Source of the DNA: Pseudomonas sp. ADAK18
GTDB taxonomy: Bacteria; Pseudomonadota; Gammaproteobacteria; Pseudomonadales; Pseudomonadaceae
Direction: 5' to 3'
Assembly: GCF_012935695.1 (NCBI RefSeq)
Contig: NZ_CP052859.1
Location: 4,071,001-4,135,000 of the forward strand
Length of the DNA stretch: 64,000 nt
In this document: piece by piece, positions 1 to 7,455 of the stretch
Numbering within the stretch: the stretch's first letter is position 1
Layout of the letters: each line of letters opens with the position of its first letter
Program-made: the position numbers and the translations under genes
The notes under the pieces: generated by a model
Databases searched by the model: none
Told to the model about the DNA's origin: nothing
Seen by the model: the letters and a program-made list of their open reading frames with translations, nothing else

Positions 1-310
1 CATCAAGGATGCGGGTGAAACCACCAGCACCCAACTGGCCGATCACCCCAAAACTGGGAGAGTCCAGTGAGTAACTGGCGAGCATCTTTGCCCTGGCTTT
101 CAGCTCACTGCCTTCGACTAACGTAAACAGTCTGGTCACGCTTGAAAGCAAGGCATCCACCGTTTTGTGCGCTGCCGGGCTTTCACTGGCCACTCGGCCA
201 AGATTGGCCTCTAGCTGCTTGTTCTCGGTAACGTTATTGCTCTGATGCATACTCGGATCAAGCGCGGGCCCGTGCAACACCTGCGGATAAAGGGGTGATG
301 TCGTGATCAT
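1..310 (-). CDS. Hypothetical protein, N-terminal part (gene runs off the window start)
   Basis: An open frame reads leftward from an ATG at 310 to the window edge, giving about 103 residues with no stop. A purine-rich GTGAGGA stretch lies about ten bases before the ATG. The visible part is rich in Ser, Ala and Leu and has no signal peptide or membrane segment. It holds a segment AHKTVDALLSSVTRLFTLVE that looks alpha-helical, and ends in a Gly-rich patch (VIGQLGAGGFTRIL). I do not recognise the family and assign no function. Whether the frame is a real gene rests on the ribosome site and uninterrupted coding, so confidence is moderate. Confidence 0.55.
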   Translation of the reverse strand, partial: MITTSPLYPQVLHGPALDPSMHQSNNVTENKQLEANLGRVASESPAAHKTVDALLSSVTRLFTLVEGSELKARAKMLASYSLDSPSFGVIGQLGAGGFTRILD

Positions 311-445
311 GGGGAAATATCCTCACCGATTGGGGGCAGAATCTCGACGGTTATTTATTACCTGTTGGGCCTTTTTTTCTGTAGCCATTTGCTGATTTAG
401 GACTGATGAGTTTTGTAGGGACGCTGGAATGAGGCTGCCTGAACA

Positions 446-478
446 AACAAACCCGGCACATGGCCGGGTTTGTTATTT
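446..478 (-). terminator. Rho-independent terminator of the aroP-like gene
   Basis: A 12-bp perfect stem (446-457 with 463-474, GC core CCCGGC/GCCGGG) with a five-base loop lies just past the permease stop codon. Read on the minus strand it is followed by a T-rich run. The stem is flanked by A/T on both sides, so it could also stop transcription from the left. Confidence 0.8.
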
Positions 479-489
479 ATCGCCTGGGC

Positions 490-1908
490 CTATTTAAGCA
501 CCGAGGCTGTACTCAGAGTTTCCTGAGCTTTGCGCTTATTCTTGACGCAATAACACACCCACATAAACAGCACCCAAACCGGAATCGCATACACCGAGAT
601 CTGGATTCCCGGAATCATCAACATGATGCACAGGATAAACGCCACAAACGCCAGGCAGACATAGTTCCCATACGGATACCAAAGCGCCTTGAACAACGGC
701 ACCTGCCCCGTCCGATCCATATGCTGGCGAAACTTGAAGTGTGAAAAGCTGATCATCGCCCAGTTAATCACCAGCGTCGCAACCACCAGCGACATCAGCA
801 ATTCCAGCGCATGTTGCGGAATCAGGTAGTTCATCAACACGGCCACCAACGTCACCGCCGCCGACGCCAGAATCGACCGCACTGGCACCCCACGCTTGTC
901 GATCTTCGCCAGGCCCTTGGGGGCATCCCCCTGCTCAGCCATACCCAGCAACATACGGCTGTTGCAGTAAGTGCCGCTGTTATAAACCGACAGCGCCGCC
1001 GTCAACACCACGAAGTTGAGGATATGCGCAGCCGTGTTGCTGCCCAACATCGAGAACACCTGCACAAACGGGCTACCGCTATAAGCATCACCCGACGCGT
1101 TGAGGCTCGCCAACAAACTGTCCCATGGCGTCAATGACAACAGCACTACCAGCGCGCCGATGTAGAAAATCAGGATCCGGTAGATCACCTGATTGATCGC
1201 CTTGGGGATCACGGTGCGCGGCTTGTCCGCTTCAGCAGCCGTGAAACCGAGCATTTCCAGGCCGCCGAAGGAGAACATGATGATAGCCATGGCCATCACC
1301 AACCCGCCGACACCATGGGGGAAGAACCCGCCGTGTTCCCACAGGTTGGTCACCGAGGCCTGTGGCCCGCCGGTGCCGCTGACCAGCAGGTAACTGCCCA
1401 GGGCGATCATGCCGACGATGGCCACCACCTTGATGATGGCGAACCAGAACTCGGCCTCACCGAAGACTTTGACGTTGGCCAGGTTGATCGCATTGATTAG
1501 CACGAAAAACGCCGCCGCCGAGACCCAGGTTGGAATCTCCGGCCACCAGTAGTGCACGTACTTGCCCACGGCTGTCAGCTCCGACATGCCCACCAGGATG
1601 TACAGAATCCAGCAGTTCCAGCCCGACAGGAAACCGGCGAAGCCGCCCCAGTACTTGTGGGCAAAGTGGCTGAAGGAGCCGGCTACCGGCTCTTCAACGA
1701 TCATTTCGCCCAGTTGGCGCATGATCATGAAGGCGATAAAACCACAAATGGCGTAGCCAAGGATCATCGACGGGCCGGCGGATTTCAGCACCCCGGCCGA
1801 GCCCAGGAACAGGCCGGTACCGATCGCGCCACCGAGGGCGATCAGTTGAATATGACGATTTTTCAGGCCGCGTTTTAGCTCGCCTGAATGCGAGTTGGGT
1901 CCACTCAT
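490..1908 (-). CDS. aroP: AroP-type aromatic amino acid permease
   Basis: An inner-membrane proton symporter of the amino acid-polyamine-organocation (APC) superfamily, expected to import Phe, Tyr and Trp. The 472-residue protein matches the E. coli AroP pattern almost block by block as I recall it: GLKNRHIQLIALGGAIGTGL near the N-terminus, then IMRQLGEM.VEEPVAGSFSH, INAINL.NVKVFGE.EFWFAI, and IIMFSFGGLE....TAAEAD. Twelve hydrophobic segments are expected for the family. The ATG at 1908 is preferred. A TTG six codons upstream keeps the frame open but adds residues the family lacks. The gene stands alone, with a terminator behind it and a long leader in front. Substrate range within the AroP/PheP/ProY clade is inferred from similarity. 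Confidence 0.88.
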   Translation of the reverse strand: MSGPNSHSGELKRGLKNRHIQLIALGGAIGTGLFLGSAGVLKSAGPSMILGYAICGFIAFMIMRQLGEMIVEEPVAGSFSHFAHKYWGGFAGFLSGWNCWILYILVGMSELTAVGKYVHYWWPEIPTWVSAAAFFVLINAINLANVKVFGEAEFWFAIIKVVAIVGMIALGSYLLVSGTGGPQASVTNLWEHGGFFPHGVGGLVMAMAIIMFSFGGLEMLGFTAAEADKPRTVIPKAINQVIYRILIFYIGALVVLLSLTPWDSLLASLNASGDAYSGSPFVQVFSMLGSNTAAHILNFVVLTAALSVYNSGTYCNSRMLLGMAEQGDAPKGLAKIDKRGVPVRSILASAAVTLVAVLMNYLIPQHALELLMSLVVATLVINWAMISFSHFKFRQHMDRTGQVPLFKALWYPYGNYVCLAFVAFILCIMLMIPGIQISVYAIPVWVLFMWVCYCVKNKRKAQETLSTASVLK

Positions 1909-1968
1909 GAAAAGGGTCTCACGCAAGGTTTGATGATGTTCGTTGCACGTTGCTGCTTTGAAACGGAC

Positions 1969-2031
1969 TCAAGCAGCGCCGATCAAACCCCAGCGCAGGC
2001 ACCAGGAGTTCAGCGTCTTTCTAGCGGTCAT
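1969..2031 (-). CDS. Possible 20-residue leader peptide upstream of aroP
   Basis: A short frame begins with ATG at 2031, preceded by AGGTGA, and ends with TGA at 1969, about 60 bases before the permease ATG. The predicted peptide is 20 residues with two Trp codons (positions 10 and 14). Trp-containing leader peptides control aromatic amino acid genes in other systems, so a translation-dependent switch is conceivable. I did not find a convincing alternative hairpin pair in the 60-base gap, so this is a candidate only. Confidence 0.3.
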   Translation of the reverse strand: MTARKTLNSWCLRWGLIGAA

Positions 2032-2730
2032 GCGTCACCTGTTTGTTTTTATCTGTGACGAAATCGAACCCGACTGGCTTGTGGCCAGGCGGAATGAACA
2101 AGGCGGATAGCCCTGAGGTATTGGCCTTTGGATGCATCGATAAGCACAAGGGCATCACGACAGCCGGCAGGCGCAAAATGCGCGGATACGCAGTTGGGTC
2201 ACAGTAAAACGCCGCGCATTGTACACCGCCAACATCATTCGGGCGGACATCGGTGTTTACGGCAGCGGTCTATTCAGGGGCTTTGCGGGCACTGGCGTTG
2301 AAGACAGGCGGCGCACGAGGCCAGCGGGCGCGAGGGGATCGGCGGGATCATTTGGCAATATGGCGTTCATTGCGCCTCCTTCTTGTTGTGGTGTACCGCA
2401 CGTGGCACGGCACCATCACAGCCTTTGCCGTGGGCCGAAACAAGAGCCCCAAGACCCTGCCGAAGGCTTTGGAATCCACCTGTCGTCAGGTTTTCCTTAC
2501 AGCGCTTCACCCCTTACACATTCCGTGTCTTCGAGGGCCATTTTCGTAAAATAATCGTTACGCTGTGGCAGATATCCGGGACAGATGACATATATCCGTC
2601 AGATAGCGAGAAATTGACGGTAGGAATTTTCCTGACCGCTAAACCCATCTAGCCGACTGTTTTCCATTAATAAAAATATCGCCACCAGAACAGAATAAAA
2701 AATCCAAATGGAATGGTGTCAATATATTTT
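2032..2730. other. Long intergenic region with no confident gene
   Basis: About 800 bases separate aroP from the peptide gene at 2828. Open frames on the plus strand between 2219 and 2652 lack ribosome sites and recognisable protein character. The part from about 2640 to 2760 is AT-rich and fits promoter DNA for the downstream cassette. One short minus-strand frame with a strong ribosome site is listed separately. Confidence 0.5.
2257..2370 (-). CDS. Possible 37-residue small protein with a strong Shine-Dalgarno
   Basis: An ATG at 2370 on the minus strand follows AAGGAGG with a four-base spacer, an almost ideal ribosome site. The frame ends at a TAA after 37 codons. The peptide is Pro-rich (about nine prolines) with an Arg-Arg pair in the middle. 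I do not recognise it. It could be a real small protein, the remnant N-terminus of a lost gene, or chance. Confidence 0.3.
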   Translation of the reverse strand: MNAILPNDPADPLAPAGLVRRLSSTPVPAKPLNRPLP

Positions 2731-2759
2731 TTGCATTCGGAATCACTCTAATCTAGGTT
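2731..2759 (+). promoter_or_regulatory. Possible sigma-70 promoter for the peptide-metalloenzyme cassette
   Basis: TTGCAT (2731-2736) and TAGGTT (2754-2759) are separated by 17 bases in a local AT-rich stretch, about 70 bases before the peptide ATG. The -10 match is imperfect. Confidence 0.35.
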
Positions 2760-2827
2760 CTTTCCACTTGCTCGGCGCAGCCCGCTGACAAGCTTCATCT
2801 CAAACAACGTCCTCTAGGAGATACACC

Positions 2828-2965
2828 ATGCAAGCACTGGAAAACGACCTGGAAACCGAACTGCAACTCGACGATTGGTTTGAAGCGCCGACCCATGAGG
2901 CCGCCGTTGAAATGATGCAAGCCGACGCCGTTGTGCCGTTCGGCACCGCGATGTGGCCTTTCTAA
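2828..2965 (+). CDS. 45-residue acidic peptide, possible precursor of the adjacent metalloenzyme system
   Basis: A small gene too short for most gene callers. AGGAG lies eight bases before the ATG. Residues 1-33 are strongly acidic and helical in character (ENDLETELQLDDWFEA...), and the last dozen residues are hydrophobic and uncharged, ending GTAMWPF. This split resembles the leader/core layout of ribosomally made, post-translationally modified peptides (RiPPs). It has no Cys and no signal peptide. It is not PqqA: the Glu-x3-Tyr cross-link motif is absent. A stem-loop follows it, and the next gene encodes an M29/NicX-like metalloenzyme 65 bases downstream. The gene is well supported; its role as a modified peptide is inference. 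Confidence 0.7.
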   Translation: MQALENDLETELQLDDWFEAPTHEAAVEMMQADAVVPFGTAMWPF

Positions 2966-2982
2966 CACCAGGCAGGCATCCA

Positions 2983-3008
2983 GGCAGGTGCAGTCCGCTG
3001 CATCTGCC
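2983..3008 (+). promoter_or_regulatory. Stem-loop between the peptide gene and the metalloenzyme gene
   Basis: An 11-bp stem (2983-2993 with 2998-3008, one G-T wobble) closes a four-base TCCG loop, 17 bases after the peptide stop. There is no T-run, so it is more likely an RNA-stabilising or partly terminating element than a full terminator. Such an element would let the short peptide be made in excess over the enzyme. Confidence 0.6.
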
Positions 3009-3030
3009 ACTTTCCCGAAGGCTTTGAAGG

Positions 3031-3999
3031 ATGGACGTCATGGACAAGGCCCGCGCCGTCGAGCATTTTCTCTATTACTTGGCACATCACCCGGCCCTGA
3101 CGGGCCTTCACCGCCCGACCGTGCTCCTGGGCCATACCGAGCGCTACGAGGCCATCACCCACGCGATCACCCAAGGCAGTGCCGCGCGCTTTGACTTCAA
3201 GGTGCAACGCCTGGACCTGGAACCCAGCGAAGCCCTGGCCAAGTCCATCGAAGACTGCGACCTGTACATGTTTCTCTATGATTCCTCGACCTTGCCCAAT
3301 CCCCGGGCAGAAGGCCCCGATTTTATTCGCGCCCTGCAAGGCATCATGGCCGAGCACTGGAAAAAGTCCCTGTTACTCAAGGACTATGGCGACTACTTCT
3401 ACGACACCTTCAGCGTCGCCCCGCAGCGCATTGCCGACCTCAATGCCACGCTGATCCGGCGCATGTCCCAGGCCAGCGTGCTGAGCTTCACCGATGAGCA
3501 CGGCTCACGCCTTGAAGCGCCCATGAGCAGCATCAAGAAGTGGACCAATATCAATGGCGTCGGCAACCATGACCTGGCGCCCGGCGAAATTGCCACCCAC
3601 AGCGAAGCCATCAACGGCCAGGTGCGCTTTGTCGGCACCTTTCTCAGCACCATTCCCTTCGCCCGTAAATACGGGGTGTTGCAGTCACCACTGGAGTTAT
3701 GGATCGAGAACTCGACCATCTGCTCCGTCGCCAGTGACGTGCCGGGGTTGGCCGATGACTTCAACAAGTACCTGAATGCCAACCCCTCCAACCGCCGGGT
3801 GGAAGAACTGGGCATCGGCACCAATGAAGGGGTCAAAGACCTGTATGCCCGCAACGCCGGCTTTGAAGAACGCCACTGCGGCCTGCACCTGGGGTTGGGA
3901 GGCGGCCAGAAAGGCAGCCACCACTTGGACCTGATTTTCTCCAGCGGGGTGTTGGCCTTGGATGACAAGCCCGTGTTTGATGGCACTTTTGCGTTCTAA
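3031..3999 (+). CDS. M29/NicX-like metalloenzyme paired with the small peptide gene
   Basis: A cytoplasmic protein of 322 residues without signal peptide. The C-terminal half shows the metal-site pattern of M29 aminopeptidases and the related dioxygenase NicX: PGE (E186), EELGIGTN (E259), HLGLG (H286) and HHLDLI (H298, D300). These five residues are the likely metal ligands. The N-terminal 150 residues form an alpha/beta region with no motif I can name. Family members are peptidases or ring-cleaving dioxygenases, so the exact reaction cannot be read from sequence. Position directly behind a 45-residue peptide gene suggests that peptide, or something derived from it, as substrate or partner. 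ATG at 3031 and ATG at 3040 both have purine-rich ribosome sites; I list the longer form. Confidence 0.75.
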   Translation: MDVMDKARAVEHFLYYLAHHPALTGLHRPTVLLGHTERYEAITHAITQGSAARFDFKVQRLDLEPSEALAKSIEDCDLYMFLYDSSTLPNPRAEGPDFIRALQGIMAEHWKKSLLLKDYGDYFYDTFSVAPQRIADLNATLIRRMSQASVLSFTDEHGSRLEAPMSSIKKWTNINGVGNHDLAPGEIATHSEAINGQVRFVGTFLSTIPFARKYGVLQSPLELWIENSTICSVASDVPGLADDFNKYLNANPSNRRVEELGIGTNEGVKDLYARNAGFEERHCGLHLGLGGGQKGSHHLDLIFSSGVLALDDKPVFDGTFAF

Positions 4000-4030
4000 T
4001 CACTCGTTTCAGACACAATGCAGTTCAAAG

Positions 4031-4118
4031 GTGGGAGGGGGCTTGCTCCCGATGGTGGTGTATCAGTTGATACATATGTTGACTGACTCTCCGCCATCGG
4101 GGGCAAGCCCCCTCCCAC
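4031..4118. repeat. REPIN (REP doublet), GTGGGAGGGGG type
   Basis: Two inverted copies of a GTGGGAGGGGGCTTGCTCCC core flank a spacer of about 40 bases, forming one long imperfect hairpin. The spacer contains TATCAGTTGATACAT, also found in the REPIN at 22785. It lies between the convergent ends of the metalloenzyme gene and rluB. Confidence 0.88.
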
Positions 4119-4142
4119 ATTTTTGACCGTATCCCACATCCC

Positions 4143-4177
4143 AAAAAAAACGCCAACCCTAGGGTTGGCGTTTTTGT
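4143..4177. terminator. Bidirectional rho-independent terminator after rluB
   Basis: The stem CGCCAACCC/GGGTTGGCG is flanked by an A-run on the left and a T-run on the right, so it works in either direction. It sits just past the rluB stop. Confidence 0.85.
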
Positions 4178-4192
4178 GCAGCGCTTACAGCA

Positions 4193-5440
4193 TCACTGCG
4201 GCTTCTTGCGACCAAAACCTGGACGCTGACCCGAACCGGCCGGCGCACCACGGCGCTTGCCCGATGGCGCGTCGTCTACCAGCTTCAGCGCTGGGCGCTT
4301 TTTCGGCGCAGGCTTGGCTGGGCGCTTAGTGCTGGCGCTGTCCGCCGGGCGATCCGTCGCAGGAGCACCACGACCCGACTCACCACGGTTGCTGCGACCG
4401 CCTGCTGGCGCGTCACCACGACCCGCCGGACGCGGCGTGCGTGGAGCACGTTCGCCGTCCTGACGAGCAGGTGCCGACGGACGACGATCGCCTTCCACGT
4501 GCGGTTCACGGGAGATGCGACCGCCAGTAGCCGGCGCGTCCAACGCTGGGCGCACGGTGCGGGCAACGCGTTCGGTGCGAGCCACAGGGCGCGACGATTT
4601 ACGCTGCATACGCTCAAGCTTGTCTTTGCTCTTGGCGTTCATCTGCGGCATGGCCACAGGCGTCAGGCCCACTTCAGCACTCAGAATGTCGACTTCATAC
4701 TGGCTCATTTCGCGCCAGCGGCCCATCGGCAGGTCGGAGTTGAGGAACACCGGACCGAAACGCACGCGCTTCAGGCGGCTGACCACCAGGCCCTGGGATT
4801 CCCACAGGCGACGCACTTCACGGTTACGGCCTTCCATCACCACGCAGTGGTACCAATGGTTAAAGCCTTCGCCGCCTGGCGCCTGCTTGATGTCGGTGAA
4901 CTTGGCCGGGCCATCTTCCAGCACGACGCCGGCTTTCAGGCGCTCGATCATCTCGTCATCGACTTCGCCACGTACACGTACCGCGTATTCGCGGTCCATT
5001 TCGTAGGACGGGTGCATCAAGCGGTTGGCCAGTTCACCGTCGGTGGTGAACATCAGCAGGCCAGTGGTGTTGATGTCGAGACGACCGATGTTGATCCAGC
5101 GACCTTCTTTAGGGCGCGGCATCTTGTCGAATACGGTAGGACGGCCTTCTGGGTCGTCACGGGTGCAGATTTCGCCATCGGGCTTGTTGTACATGATGAC
5201 GCGGCGCACCGATTCGGCGGCCTCTTCACGCTTGATGACTTTGCCATCGATGGTGATGGCGTCGTGCAGGTCGACCCGCTGGCCAAGGGTGGCTTCAACA
5301 CCATTGACCTTGATGCGCTTCTGGGTGATCCAGGCCTCTACGTCGCGGCGCGAGCCGACGCCGATACGGGCGAGGACTTTCTGCAGCTTTTCGCCTGCAG
5401 GGCCAATTTCCTGGCTGTCTTTCTGGTCTTGGTCACTCAT
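4193..5440 (-). CDS. rluB: 23S rRNA pseudouridine synthase RluB
   Basis: RluB converts U2605 of 23S rRNA to pseudouridine. The 415-residue protein starts with an S4-like RNA-binding domain (EKLQKVLARIGVGSRRDVE), then the RsuA/RluB/E/F catalytic domain with the Asp motif GRLDINTTGLLMFTTDGELA and the EGRNREVRRLWE segment. About 150 C-terminal residues are low-complexity and basic, rich in Arg, Pro, Ala and Gly, and are probably disordered RNA-contacting sequence. They make the protein much longer than E. coli RluB. The ATG at 5440 has GGGAGGT eight bases before it and is preferred over a GTG three codons upstream. It is the last gene of the minus-strand scp cluster, about 225 bases beyond scpB. 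Confidence 0.93.
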   Translation of the reverse strand: MSDQDQKDSQEIGPAGEKLQKVLARIGVGSRRDVEAWITQKRIKVNGVEATLGQRVDLHDAITIDGKVIKREEAAESVRRVIMYNKPDGEICTRDDPEGRPTVFDKMPRPKEGRWINIGRLDINTTGLLMFTTDGELANRLMHPSYEMDREYAVRVRGEVDDEMIERLKAGVVLEDGPAKFTDIKQAPGGEGFNHWYHCVVMEGRNREVRRLWESQGLVVSRLKRVRFGPVFLNSDLPMGRWREMSQYEVDILSAEVGLTPVAMPQMNAKSKDKLERMQRKSSRPVARTERVARTVRPALDAPATGGRISREPHVEGDRRPSAPARQDGERAPRTPRPAGRGDAPAGGRSNRGESGRGAPATDRPADSASTKRPAKPAPKKRPALKLVDDAPSGKRRGAPAGSGQRPGFGRKKPQ

Positions 5441-5664
5441 CTTAAGCACCTCCCGGTGTGTCGATTCAGGCTTGGCCTGAAGGTAGTAAAAGCTGGGCTA
5501 TTGGCGAACGCATCGCCAAAGGGTCGCGAATCATACGCTCATGGTGAGCGTTGCGCATCAGAGACTAGTCGATAAGTGGCCAAGCATCCGTCTTTCAGCC
5601 GACCGGCGGCTCTCCTGAACGAAGTTGGTCCAAGTGTGGGAGCGACGGAGCCTGATAGATCGGG

Positions 5665-6624
5665 TCACTCTTCGAATTGGCGGCGCTCATTCTCAATGGC
5701 CTCGGCCAATGCCTGGGCCTCGAGTTCCTCATCGCTCAGTTCCGACTGCTCAAGAGCGGCCACGGCGGCCAGGAGTTTCTCCCGGGCTTCGGCCACACCG
5801 AGGATGTCTTCCTCGGGTTCGGGTTCAGGTTCCGGCTCGGGTTCAGCGTCGTCAACCTCGGCCTCGATTTCAACGTTCACCGTCATTTCCGGATCAGGTT
5901 CCCTCACTCCATCGCGCAGCAAATCGTCGAAGTCGGTCTTGATCCCCTGCTCCATGTCGTCCAGTTCCAGCAACAACGTATGGAAACTGGTTTCGTCCTT
6001 GGGCTCTTCCGGCTCGGCACTGGCATCGGCCAACTCTTGCAGCCCGGCCGGCACCGGCACGTCGTCGAAGTCCAATATCGGATCCGGCTCGATTTCCCGC
6101 AGCTCGGCCAGGGGCGGCAAATCGTCGAGGTTTTTCAGGTTGAAGTGATCGAGAAACACCTTGGTGGTGGCAAACATCGCGGGCTTACCGGGCACGTCAC
6201 GGTAGCCGACGATGCGAATCCACTCACGCTCCAGCAATGTCTTGACGATATGGCTGTTGACCGCCACGCCCCGCACATCTTCGATCTCGCCGCGGGTGAT
6301 GGGTTGGCGATAGGCGATCAGCGCCATAGTCTCCAGCATCGCCCGTGAATAGCGCTGCGGGCGCTCTTCCCACAAGCGGCCAACCCACGGCGAGAATTTC
6401 TCGCGGATTTGCAGGCGGTAGCCCGAGGCAACCTCACGCAGCTCAAACGCCCGGCCATCGCAGGACTTGCGCAGGATCTCCAAGGCCTTCTTGAACACCG
6501 GCGGTTCCGGGCGCTCAGCTTCTTCAAACAGCTCGAACAAGCGCTCTAGGGATTGCGGCTTGCCCGAGGCCAGGAGAAAGGCCTCCAGCAACGGGGCCAG
6601 TTCGCGGGGTTCAGTCAAATTCAT
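5665..6624 (-). CDS. scpB: Condensin subunit ScpB
   Basis: ScpB is a winged-helix kleisin-interacting protein that works with ScpA and Smc in chromosome condensation and segregation. Residues 1-190 carry the typical tandem winged-helix fold, with motifs LIAYRQPITRGEIEDVRGV and PGKPAMFATTKVFLDHF. The remaining ~130 residues are an acidic tail with a Glu-Pro dipeptide run at about 260-272. The tail makes this 319-residue protein longer than the roughly 200 usual for Firmicutes ScpB. ATG at 6624; scpA ends 12 bases upstream, so the two are co-translated. Confidence 0.93.
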   Translation of the reverse strand: MNLTEPRELAPLLEAFLLASGKPQSLERLFELFEEAERPEPPVFKKALEILRKSCDGRAFELREVASGYRLQIREKFSPWVGRLWEERPQRYSRAMLETMALIAYRQPITRGEIEDVRGVAVNSHIVKTLLEREWIRIVGYRDVPGKPAMFATTKVFLDHFNLKNLDDLPPLAELREIEPDPILDFDDVPVPAGLQELADASAEPEEPKDETSFHTLLLELDDMEQGIKTDFDDLLRDGVREPDPEMTVNVEIEAEVDDAEPEPEPEPEPEEDILGVAEAREKLLAAVAALEQSELSDEELEAQALAEAIENERRQFEE

Positions 6625-6636
6625 CGATTCAGCTCT

Positions 6637-7455
6637 TTATTCGGCTCGCGCCCGCACGTGGATAGCCGCAAAAGGCTCATTCTGTACCAACTCGACCAAG
6701 GATTCCTTGACCAGTTCGAGGATCGCCATAAACGTCACCACCACCCCCAGGCGCCCTTCTTCTTTGGTAAACAGCTCGACAAAGGGCACGAAACCGCCGC
6801 CTTTGAGGCGCTCCAGCACATCGCTCATGCGTTCGCGGGTGGACAAGGCTTCACGGCTGACCTGATGGCTTTCAAACATATCGCCACGGCGCAGCACCTC
6901 GGCCATGGACATCAACAATTCTTCCAGACTCACGTCCGGCAACAACTTGCGCGCCCGGGCTTCCGGGGCATCAAGCTTGGGCACCACCACATCACGACCA
7001 ACCCGGCTCAGGCCGTCAATGCCTTCGGCAGCGGCCTTGAAGCGTTCGTACTCCTGCAAGCGGCGGATCAATTCGGCGCGCGGGTCATCCTCTTCCGCTT
7101 CGACGGTCTCCGAACGCGGCAACAGCATGCGCGACTTGATCTCCGCCAACATCGCGGCCATCACCAGGTACTCGGCGGCCAGTTCCAGGCGCACCGACTG
7201 CATCAACTCGACATAGCCCATGTACTGGCGGGTGATTTCCGCCACCGGGATGTCGAGAATGTTGATGTTCTGCTTGCGAATCAGGTACAGCAGCAAGTCC
7301 AGCGGGCCTTCGAAGGCTTCGAGGAAGACTTCCAGGGCATCCGGCGGGATGTACAAGTCCAGGGGCATTTCCATGACCGCCTGGCCGTAGACCATGGCGA
7401 ATGGCAGCTCCTGCTGGGCGCCGGCCTGCTTGTCGACGGTTTCCACGACCGACAT
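6637..7455 (-). CDS. scpA: Condensin kleisin subunit ScpA
   Basis: ScpA is the kleisin that bridges Smc heads and binds ScpB. The 272-residue protein has the family hallmark FEGPLDLLLYLIRKQNINIL near residues 48-67, then IPVAEITRQYM and a C-terminal winged-helix region. The start ATG directly follows the yciO stop codon (TGAATG on the minus strand), indicating translational coupling in a yciO-scpA-scpB operon. Confidence 0.94.
   Translation of the reverse strand: MSVVETVDKQAGAQQELPFAMVYGQAVMEMPLDLYIPPDALEVFLEAFEGPLDLLLYLIRKQNINILDIPVAEITRQYMGYVELMQSVRLELAAEYLVMAAMLAEIKSRMLLPRSETVEAEEDDPRAELIRRLQEYERFKAAAEGIDGLSRVGRDVVVPKLDAPEARARKLLPDVSLEELLMSMAEVLRRGDMFESHQVSREALSTRERMSDVLERLKGGGFVPFVELFTKEEGRLGVVVTFMAILELVKESLVELVQNEPFAAIHVRARAE

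Noticed and set aside
2219..2652. Three overlapping plus-strand frames in the aroP-peptide gap
   Set aside because: No ribosome sites, atypical composition, and they overlap one another in different frames.
2828..2965. The small peptide as PqqA, the PQQ precursor
   Set aside because: PqqA is about 24 residues with a Glu-x3-Tyr motif and lies before pqqB; neither is present here.
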